A DNA stretch of 64,000 nt. Origin: Paenibacillus pinihumi DSM 23905 = JCM 16419 (lineage in GTDB: Bacteria; Bacillota; Bacilli; Paenibacillales; Paenibacillaceae). Below, piece by piece: positions 48,868 to 54,728 of this stretch. Each line of letters starts with the position of its first letter. Positions within the stretch are counted from its first letter, which is position 1. The position numbers and the translations under genes were made by a program. The notes beneath the pieces are model-generated. The model saw only the letters and a list, made by a program, of their open reading frames with translations, was not told the origin of the DNA and did not search any database. The stretch lies in contig NZ_AULX01000006.1 in assembly GCF_000422505.1 (NCBI RefSeq), positions 186,001 through 250,000 on the forward strand, in the 5' to 3' direction.

Positions 48868-49203
48868 TCAATAACTCAATATTGCAATTATAAATGAAAG
48901 CAAACATAAAACGGTTGCTGGCAAAGCTTTTATTAAAGGATCTCGCGCAATGAAGACTAATGTCAGAGCTGCAACAAGCATCGTTGATCCAAGAAGCGCA
49001 CCTGATAGGAATGCAACTATAGGCATCCATATTCCAATTATTAGACCCAAAGCCCCGACTATTTCGATGAATCCGGTAAGAAAATTAAAAAACGACGGCA
49101 TCCCAAACCGCTTAAACTCCTTAGCCATTTTCCCGGAAATAATTGTGGTGCCAGTAAATATAAAAAATACACCTAAAACAACCTGTAAGATATTCAAAAA
49201 CAT
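48868..49203 (-). CDS. DoxX-family membrane protein
   Basis: Product of 111 aa with four membrane helices (for example LNILQVVLGVFFIFTGTTIISGKMA and GFIEIVGALGLIIGIWMPIVAFLSGALL). The pattern KRFGMPSFFNFLTGFIEIVGALGL is typical of DoxX/DoxD-like proteins. These are linked to quinone, thiol or oxidative stress responses in Bacilli. Preceded by an 18-bp palindrome identical to one before the MarR gene, so it is probably repressed by that regulator. Confidence 0.88.
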   Translation of the reverse strand: MFLNILQVVLGVFFIFTGTTIISGKMAKEFKRFGMPSFFNFLTGFIEIVGALGLIIGIWMPIVAFLSGALLGSTMLVAALTLVFIARDPLIKALPATVLCLLSFIIAILSY

Positions 49204-49237
49204 TGCTCATTTCTCCAATCTGGTTTAATTAAGCATT

Positions 49238-49255
49238 TATATGCTATAGCATATA
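49238..49255. promoter_or_regulatory. MarR operator upstream of doxX
   Basis: TATATGCTATAGCATATA, a perfect 18-bp palindrome 35 bp upstream of the DoxX start. The identical sequence stands upstream of the MarR gene. In the rest of 49256-49495 no gene was seen. Confidence 0.85.
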
Positions 49256-49495
49256 TTTAACCTTTTACAAGAGATGCATGAACTGCTTCTTTATATTAAC
49301 GATCTCCTGGACTTTTGGCGCGCGCGGCCCATTTGCCAATTACCCCGTCAAAACTATCCCCTGATACCTGAAAATTTTATAGATAGACAAACTTTCATCC
49401 TTTTAGTGTCTGCATATGATTCATATACTCACTAATCGGCAGTCCTTCCTCAAAATATTGCCGCTCTATTTTCATACCGCCGCCTCCAATTTTAT

Positions 49496-49924
49496 TTAAT
49501 CATCCAGAACATTCGAATACACTTTACCAAGCAAATCATGCAGTTGTTTTACCTCATCTTGTGTTAACGATCTGGTTATATAATCATGAGCTTCCATCAC
49601 ATTGACCAATAAGCTTTTCTTCAGTTCCACCCCTTTCTCGCTTAAAAACAAGTCATGGGAACGTTTATCATGAGGATTAACAATTCTTTTTACAATCCCT
49701 TTTGCCTCTAAGGAATGAATCATTCTTACAACGGTAGTCTGATCCTTATCAATAGCTAGAGCCACTTCTTTCTGGGTTGTTGCCCGATGCTCATCAAGAG
49801 TGCTTATAATACCCCATTGTTCAGGTGTAACATTATAAGGCTTCAATTTTTTCGTGAAAAAATTAGTGAGTTTTACATCTGTCCGATGAATCAGAAATCC
49901 TGTCAGGTTAGTTAGCTTCATCAT
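49496..49924 (-). CDS. MarR-family transcriptional regulator
   Basis: Product of 142 aa. Winged helix-turn-helix visible as VTPEQWGIISTLDEHRATTQKEVALAIDKDQTTVVRMIHSLEAKGIVKRIVNPHDKRSHDLFLSEKG, with the wing Asp-x-Arg (HDKRS). Such regulators respond to phenolics, quinones or peroxides and bind 16-20 bp palindromes. It most likely represses itself and the downstream DoxX gene through the two identical 18-bp sites. Confidence 0.93.
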   Translation of the reverse strand: MMKLTNLTGFLIHRTDVKLTNFFTKKLKPYNVTPEQWGIISTLDEHRATTQKEVALAIDKDQTTVVRMIHSLEAKGIVKRIVNPHDKRSHDLFLSEKGVELKKSLLVNVMEAHDYITRSLTQDEVKQLHDLLGKVYSNVLDD

Positions 49925-49975
49925 TTATCACACTTCTCTGCATCATAATTAAATTTGCGTTACTAATTAGCTAAT

Positions 49976-49993
49976 TATATGCTATAGCATATA
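49976..49993. promoter_or_regulatory. MarR operator upstream of the marR gene
   Basis: TATATGCTATAGCATATA, perfect 18-bp palindrome 52 bp before the MarR start, identical to the copy before doxX. Supports autoregulation. Confidence 0.85.
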
Positions 49994-50090
49994 TAAAAGC
50001 AATCCTGCTATCAACATGTATATTTCACGAACATATTGCTTGTTCTGATAAGGTTGATATTCACTTATCCCAACACATTCCAGGCAACAT

Positions 50091-50453
50091 TTAGCTTTTA
50101 TCGCGCATTACAGTATCCTTTACCCGCAGCGTCTCCATATTTTTTCTCCCCCAAGCTACAATGGATTCGATGATTGGACTTAACTCTTCACCTGAGCTCG
50201 TTAATGAATATTCAACCCTGGGCGGGATCTCCAAGAACTGCTCCCTATGCACAATACCATTCTCCGTAAGCTCTTTAAGGCACTTGGTTAGCATTGTCCC
50301 GGTTATACCTGGTAACTGCCTTTTCAGTTCATTGTACCGCACAGATCCAGTCTCAGACAAAATAGATAATATAGGCAGGTTCCACTTCTTCCCAATTACA
50401 TCAAATGCAGTAGTAGCAGGGCAAATATCTTGAATTATTTTTGTGTTTTCCAC
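50091..50453 (-). CDS. HxlR-family transcriptional regulator
   Basis: Product of 120 aa. HxlR winged-helix features: CPATTAFDVIGKKWNLPILSILSETGSVRYNELKRQLPGITGTMLTKCLKELTENGIVHREQF and PRVEYSLTSSGEELSPII. The Cys near residue 11 corresponds to the redox-sensing Cys6 of the YodB/CatR group. Start GTG at 50453 is preferred over a TTG three codons earlier because AAAGGAG is then properly spaced. Divergent from a dead FMN-reductase gene that it probably once controlled. Confidence 0.9.
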   Translation of the reverse strand: MENTKIIQDICPATTAFDVIGKKWNLPILSILSETGSVRYNELKRQLPGITGTMLTKCLKELTENGIVHREQFLEIPPRVEYSLTSSGEELSPIIESIVAWGRKNMETLRVKDTVMRDKS

Positions 50454-50504
50454 TATAGACAAACTCCTTTAGTACGTTTTTTGATACTTAGAAAGAATAA
50501 TAAT

Positions 50505-50528
50505 AGTACTTGTTATTCTAAAGTAACT
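50505..50528. promoter_or_regulatory. candidate HxlR operator
   Basis: AGTACTT and AAGTAACT are inverted around a 9-bp spacer in the divergent gap, similar to the TACT/AGTA-type sites of YodB-like regulators. Only a candidate. Confidence 0.4.
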
Positions 50529-50588
50529 AAATATAATTGTCTACATGGCCGACCATAACATCTTAACTGTAAGAGGAGAGAAACCTAT

Positions 50589-51147
50589 ATATTAAAAATT
50601 GGTATTGTTACAGGCAGTACAAGACAAGGCCGGGTAAGTCCGCAGGTAGCCGACTGAATCAAAATCAATAGCTGACAAAAGAACAGATGCTGAGTTTGAA
50701 ATTGTTGATATTCAAAGCTTTAATTTGCCGCTCTATAAGTAACCCGTTCCAGCAGCCTTCACCAAGGAGTATCAGACTCCTGAAGCCAGGGTCTGGTCTG
50801 AAAAAATCAGTAGTCTGGACGGATATATCTTTGTTACACCCGAATACAACCGCGGTATAACCTCAGCGCTGAAAAACGCGATTGATTATCTTAACCAGGA
50901 GTTCCATAACAAGGCCGCAGGAATCGTAAGCTATGGCTCTTCTGGCGGCACGATTGCAGCACAGCAGCTGCGGCTTATTCTATCCGTCCCGCAAGTGGCC
51001 GTTGTATCCACACAGCCTGCATTAAGCATCTTTACTGATTTTGTCGAAATGGCATCCTTTAAACCGGCAGAATTTCATAAATCAACCGTATTGTCATTAC
51101 TGGATCAAGTTGTATCGTGGTCAAAAGCATTAAAAACAATCCGATAA
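50589..51147 (+). pseudogene. NADPH-dependent FMN reductase, inactivated
   Basis: A ribosome binding site (AAGAGGAGAG) is followed by ATATTAAAA where an ATG would be expected. The product reads KIGIVTGSTRQGRVSPQVAD, then a TGA and frameshift, continues ADKRTDAEFEIVDIQSFNLPLYK, a TAA stop, and then an intact C-terminal two thirds (FVTPEYNRGITSALKNAIDYL, IVSYGSSGGTIAAQQLR). GSTRQGR and TPEYN are FMN-binding signatures of the family. At least three lesions are present, so it is not functional. Confidence 0.85.
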
Positions 51148-51197
51148 GCCGTGTGTATTCGTGATTCTTATTCATTAAAGAAAGGAAGAGATGTGCA

Positions 51198-52109
51198 ATG
51201 AACAACATGAGCTGTGACCTTGAAACGGGTATTTGTGGTGTAAATGAGGAAACATCAAACGAACTAATCAATTTTAACAACCAAAGTAAAAAAGTTACGC
51301 TTTATTATTTTACGGATCCCATATGTTCACATTGTTGGGCACTCGAACCCGTACTCAATCGTTTTCTCATACAGTACGGTCACTATTTCAATTTCAAAAC
51401 GGTTTTGGGCGGGTTGCTGCCCGGCTGGAATGGGTTTTCAGATCGGTCTAACGGTATACAAAAACCAGCTGATGTAGCTGATCATTGGAGAGAGGTTGGG
51501 ATTCATTCGCGCATGCCAATCGATGGTACGCTCTGGCATGATAACCCTATTCAATCTTCATACCCGGCAACAAGAGTGTTTCAGGTCATTCAAGACCAGA
51601 CTCCCGCAAAAGCCCATGATTTTCTCCGGCAAACCAGAGAGGCTGTATTTGCATTCAACAAAAATGTCGGTGACAATCAGGTTCTAACCGATATTGTGAA
51701 TCAGATTGGTTTAGATGGAGAACGTGTTATTCAAACGGCCAGTGAGGATAGAGCTTATGAGCTGATGGAGGAAGATTTTGATTTAACAAAAAGCTTTGGC
51801 GTATCCGGATTCCCTACAGTTATTATTGTCAATGAGGATAACACGGGAATAAAAGTAGTCGGTGCGCAAAAGCTCGAAGCCTTTGTGTCGGCTTTAAGCA
51901 AAGTCCTTGGCGACACCCCCGTTCCTGCCGAAATTCCAACGTTACAAAACTGGGTGGACAAAAATTCGTGGTGCTATTTTTCTAAAGAAATTGAGACCAT
52001 GTATGACCTATCCAAAGAATCTGTATCCTCATTCGTTAAGCAGTCCCTTAACCTGGATCAATATCATGTGCATGAGATTCTGGGTGAAATGTATATTAAG
52101 AAAAAATAA
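51198..52109 (+). CDS. DsbA-family protein resembling ClpXP adaptor SpxH/YjbH
   Basis: Product of 303 aa, no signal peptide. The N terminus has CDLETGICG, then a thioredoxin-like domain starting VTLYYFTDPICSHCWALEPVLNRF with a CxxC (CSHC) near residue 48, the helical insertion, and a cis-Pro loop in GVSGFPTVIIV. The Cys-rich start and WALEP follow the SpxH/YjbH pattern rather than secreted DsbA. SpxH presents Spx to ClpXP for degradation. Start ATG follows AAAGGAAGAG, 50 bp after the dead FMN reductase. The redox context (MarR, HxlR, DoxX, reductase) fits a disulfide/quinone stress role. Confidence 0.75.
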   Translation: MNNMSCDLETGICGVNEETSNELINFNNQSKKVTLYYFTDPICSHCWALEPVLNRFLIQYGHYFNFKTVLGGLLPGWNGFSDRSNGIQKPADVADHWREVGIHSRMPIDGTLWHDNPIQSSYPATRVFQVIQDQTPAKAHDFLRQTREAVFAFNKNVGDNQVLTDIVNQIGLDGERVIQTASEDRAYELMEEDFDLTKSFGVSGFPTVIIVNEDNTGIKVVGAQKLEAFVSALSKVLGDTPVPAEIPTLQNWVDKNSWCYFSKEIETMYDLSKESVSSFVKQSLNLDQYHVHEILGEMYIKKK

Positions 52110-52785
52110 ACCACTCGTTATGGCGCAGCAATCGAATTTTTCGACCTGCGCCATAATTCATTTCGGTATTAGTGGGACGTACCTTCAGGTTTGGGTATAA
52201 TCTCCTTCTCTTCCTCTTAGCCTTCGATTTGCTTCTTGCAAGAGCCGCCTGCTGGGCCACATGCTTGGCTTGCTCCATACTAGCTGCTGCATGCCTGTAG
52301 TACCATACAGTCGTGAAAATATTGGAATAAAAATGTGGATTGTCTCTATATGAAACAAAAAAAGGCCAACCAGAAATCTCTGGCTGACCTAATATTACGA
52401 AACGCCCTGCAAACGACGCTCTCTTGGAATTTATCTCTCCTTATTCCATACTATCATTTACTATCCACCGATATGTCGATACTCTCGACGTTAAAACCAA
52501 GGTCCGGTACAACCGAAACCCCGATTTTATCCTTCAGCACCTGTTTTTAAAATCTGTGCCATCCTTCGTGAAGGTCATAAAACCCGGCTCTCCACATGCC
52601 CCGTATAAGGGAAGCGACAGCTTTGCCGCGGCATCTGCTACAGTCGCTAACTATCGCATCGGATCAACGTTTTTACAGGCCATTATCTTTGTAGTCTGTT
52701 CCTTTGGCATGCTTTATCTCGAGCGCCAACTTAAAGTTTTCTTTAAGTTTCATTAATGGGCTAATCTGCCATGATAAAATACGCT
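52110..52785. other. gene graveyard with repeat copy 2
   Basis: No intact gene is supported. A Lys/Arg-rich open frame on the minus strand near 52100-52278 (AKHVAQQAALARSKSKAKRKRRR) is not preceded by a site. Repeat copy 2 occupies 52290-52589 and carries its own hairpin (GGCCAACCAGA...TCTGGCTGACC, 52364-52389). Confidence 0.5.
52290..52589. repeat. diverged direct repeat, copy 2 (partner at 47.95 kb)
   Basis: Matches 47948-48208 from TAGTACCATACAGTCGTG to AAGGTCATAAAACCCG in the same orientation, with a 26-nt hairpin inserted. It is followed by a few bases (CTCTCCACATGC) of the methyltransferase relic seen after copy 1, then diverges, so most of that relic has been deleted here. Confidence 0.75.
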
Positions 52786-52920
52786 ATGAAAAGACGAATG
52801 GTCAGTTTTTTAGCGTTGCTACTGAGCTTGCCCCTCCCTGCTGCCTATGCAGCAAGCGAAAGTACAAAGTCAGACACCCAGGGGCATTGGGTGGAGAAGC
52901 AGCAGGAAACTTCAATATGA
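52786..52920 (+). pseudogene. truncated S-layer homology protein (signal peptide and start of SLH motif)
   Basis: A 44-aa frame: MKRRMVSFLALLLSLPLPAAYA is a good signal peptide, followed by SESTKSDTQGHWVEK, the beginning of an SLH repeat (D-x-x-G-H-W-x-E-K). It stops at QQETSI, so the rest of the SLH domains is missing. It is either debris or a tiny secreted peptide; debris is likelier in this region. Confidence 0.55.
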
Positions 52921-52992
52921 ACGAAGTAAGATAATTCCCGTAAAAGATGTTCAAATCACATAAAGATCCTTCACGGTAAAGGAGTGAGTCTG

Positions 52993-53148
52993 ATGCTGGT
53001 CGTTGGAAGAAAACCCGGACAATACATCGTGATCAACGAAAAAATTATTATAAAGATCGTTAAAAGTGAAAAGGGGCACTTGCGCTTGGCTATTGAAGCG
53101 CCAAAAGATATCTCTATCATTCGCGGAGAATTGCTTAATCAAGACTAA
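52993..53148 (+). CDS. csrA: CsrA carbon storage/flagellin translation regulator, copy 1
   Basis: Product of 51 aa: MLVVGRKPGQYIVINEKIII...HLRLAIEAPKDISIIRGELL. The RNA-contact residues of CsrA are kept (Leu2, Arg6, and the Arg in IIRGE near position 44). Start ATG follows AAAGGAG. It lacks the usual C-terminal helix extension and has Gly at position 5 in place of the more common Ser/Arg. It is 1.2 kb before csrA copy 2 and shares more than half of its residues with it. No adjacent partner gene; the leader shows no clear promoter. Confidence 0.85.
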   Translation: MLVVGRKPGQYIVINEKIIIKIVKSEKGHLRLAIEAPKDISIIRGELLNQD

Positions 53149-54060
53149 GCACAAGTATCCCGGTTTTTAATGCAGGCTTTCGTTTCGGCAGCTTTGAACG
53201 GGTCCAATAGCGGCAGTTTGCAGCTTAACTCCTTATTCGACAAGCCCTCATGAGACGAAGGACATCCATTTGTAATTGCCAGAGCCTTAATTAGACCATT
53301 TGCGAGCATTCCGTTTCCAATACTTCCAAATGGTCTGAATTAATTTTCCAGTTACAAAATGCTATCCCCGGTTATCCGGATAACGAATGGGCAAGCATAA
53401 AATTGACTTGGACCGTCTCCGTTGAATAAATGGACCGGATGCAAATATGCTTTGGCGGGCTTGCCCAAGAACGACGGATTCCCGCGTCGCATTACGAATT
53501 AAACCCCCTCAGTAGAATGGCGGTCTTGAATATCCGTGGGTCTCTCTCGACTCCGGTTGATGTCTTTCTAAACCTCTACAACCAATTTCTCCCCAACAGG
53601 ATTGTTCCCCTACGGTACCGGCATTACGAAATTCCAGTTCTAGGAAGTCCCATAACAAATCCGGCTCTGCCTTCCTTGGATGCAATTTAGGAAGCCTGTC
53701 GGATCGTCTCCATATCCAATTCCTTATCGGGCCCATGATTAAGCTGTCTATCCATTGCTGCGGTTTCTTCCCCGGTGCTGCCACCCGAAATCCTCGGATT
53801 CGCCCTTCTTTATGAATAAGAGCGCTTGAGAACAGGTTAACGTTCCTGCAAGCTTTAGCTGATTACTCCGGGATAAAACATAGGTATTGTCCGGATTTAA
53901 ATTATGGGGAAGAAACTAGTTTTGCTGCCTCTTTCTAAGCAACGCTCCTAATTTCAATGCCCCCGCCTGATCGTCACAAGTAATTCGGACAATATTCATC
54001 AATTACGAGTTTTACGGGTTTATTTCAGGTTTGATCCATAAAAAGCTATGAATAACTGTC
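53149..54060. other. gene-poor region between the two csrA genes
   Basis: Frames exist on both strands near 53430-53784 but have no ribosome binding site or recognisable motif. An inverted repeat AGACCATTTG/CAAATGGTCT lies at 53293-53336. I see nothing else to annotate. Confidence 0.5.
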
Positions 54061-54083
54061 AAAAAAGTTTTTCACAAAAAGAC

Positions 54084-54110
54084 TAAACATTTCAAATAAA
54101 TTGTCGATAT
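54084..54110 (+). promoter_or_regulatory. sigma-D-type motility promoter
   Basis: TAAA, exactly 15 bp, then GTCGATAT. The Bacillus sigma-D consensus is TAAA-N15-GCCGATAT, so only one position differs. Transcription would start near 54116 and read the structured leader, csrA copy 2 and flagellin. Confidence 0.8.
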
Positions 54111-54131
54111 ATAAATTAATCATATATCCGA

Positions 54132-54149
54132 TTACTCATGGACGAGTAA
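54132..54149 (+). promoter_or_regulatory. leader hairpin 1 with AUGGA loop (candidate CsrA site)
   Basis: TTACTC-ATGGAC-GAGTAA: a perfect 6-bp stem whose loop shows AUGGA, matching the A-N-G-G-A motif that CsrA binds in hairpin loops. Confidence 0.6.
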
Positions 54150-54159
54150 ATACGCATGT

Positions 54160-54185
54160 TGTTTCAAGGAGGAACATTTGAAACA
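54160..54185 (+). promoter_or_regulatory. leader hairpin 2 with AGGAGGA loop
   Basis: TGTTTCAA and TTGAAACA form a perfect 8-bp stem; the loop (54168-54177) begins GGAGGA. It could be a CsrA site and at the same time hides an excellent ribosome binding site for the leader frame starting at 54178. Confidence 0.55.
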
Positions 54186-54237
54186 GATGCCTATTTATTC
54201 GTCTTTTCGTTTTTTAAATGCCTTTTTTGACAATTGA
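54178..54237 (+). CDS. possible 19-codon leader peptide
   Basis: TTG start 5 nt after AAGGAGG; translation MKQMPIYSSFRFLNAFFDN then TGA. Short and hydrophobic-aromatic. Its position between hairpin 2 and the terminator would suit a leader peptide, but the only support is the very good ribosome binding site. Confidence 0.3.
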   Translation: MKQMPIYSSFRFLNAFFDN

Positions 54238-54267
54238 ATAATTCATTAAATCGTTGAGAGACTTAGG

Positions 54268-54334
54268 ATGAGCAAATAAGTCGCCGTCATTCTTCAGGAG
54301 GAAGAAGGGCAGCGACCTGTTTGCTCATTTTTTT
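54268..54334 (+). terminator. leader terminator with nested AGGAG-loop hairpin, before csrA copy 2
   Basis: ATGAGCAAATAAGTCGC (54268-54284) pairs with GCGACCTGTTTGCTCAT (54312-54328) with one G-U pair and one mismatch, followed by seven T residues. Nested inside is TTCTTC-AGGAG-GAAGAA (54290-54306), a perfect 6-bp hairpin with GGA exposed. It should stop a large part of transcription from the sigma-D promoter, giving a short RNA of about 215 nt, unless relieved. Confidence 0.75.
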
Positions 54335-54370
54335 ATATCCATATAATAAGCCGCATAAGGGGGTGATCCA

Positions 54371-54550
54371 ATGCTCGTGTTAAGGAGAAAACCCGGAGAA
54401 TTTGTGCTGATCGACGACAACATTATGGTACAGATCATTAAGACCGATGAAGGCCATTTACGCTTGGCGATCGAAGCACCGAAACATATTTCTATTGTTC
54501 GTGGAGAGTTATGGGAAGAAAGAAATAAAGCCTTAGGAACGACCAAATAG
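54371..54550 (+). CDS. csrA: CsrA carbon storage/flagellin translation regulator, copy 2
   Basis: Product of 59 aa: MLVLRRKPGEFVLIDDNIMVQII...HLRLAIEAPKHISIVRGELWEERNKA. It has the CsrA fold with Leu4, Arg6 and Arg44 at RNA-binding positions. Start ATG follows AAGGGGGTGATCC. In Bacilli, CsrA dimers block flagellin translation and are antagonised by FliW; no fliW is present in this window. It is 178 bp upstream of flagellin without a terminator between, so both may share a transcript from the sigma-D promoter. Confidence 0.92.
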   Translation: MLVLRRKPGEFVLIDDNIMVQIIKTDEGHLRLAIEAPKHISIVRGELWEERNKALGTTK

Positions 54551-54677
54551 GTCGAGGCCTCTGCCATTTAAGGACGAGTGGTGAAGTCAGGGAAGATAGC
54601 AGTTTGACTTACAAATCCTTGTTTTGGATTCGCGCGCAATCCATCAATGACTTGTGAGTACAGGGTATGCGCTTCAA

Positions 54678-54701
54678 AGGATGCCAATGGATAGGCATCC
54701 T
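54678..54701 (+). promoter_or_regulatory. flagellin leader hairpin with AUGGA loop (CsrA site 1)
   Basis: AGGATGCC-AATGGATA-GGCATCCT: perfect 8-bp stem, 8-nt loop with AUGGA in the middle. Equivalent in layout to the upstream CsrA site of the Bacillus subtilis hag leader. Confidence 0.7.
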
Positions 54702-54712
54702 AAACACACCAC

Positions 54713-54719
54713 ATGGAGG
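54713..54719 (+). promoter_or_regulatory. flagellin ribosome binding site overlapping an AUGGA motif (CsrA site 2)
   Basis: ATGGAGG ends 9 nt before the flagellin ATG. The GGAGG ribosome binding site overlaps AUGGA, so a CsrA dimer bound here and at the hairpin 20 nt upstream would block initiation. Confidence 0.7.
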
Positions 54720-54728
54720 TAATGAGAA

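Noticed and set aside
53430-53784. Overlapping frames on both strands between the csrA genes
   Set aside because: No ribosome binding site, signal or motif on either strand; considered a transposase relic but no DDE or HTH signature could be read.
54268-54334. Riboswitch or T-box reading of the csrA leader structure
   Set aside because: No T-box, SAM, purine or other metabolite-riboswitch core was recognisable; stem plus T-run and GGA loops fit a terminator/CsrA element better.
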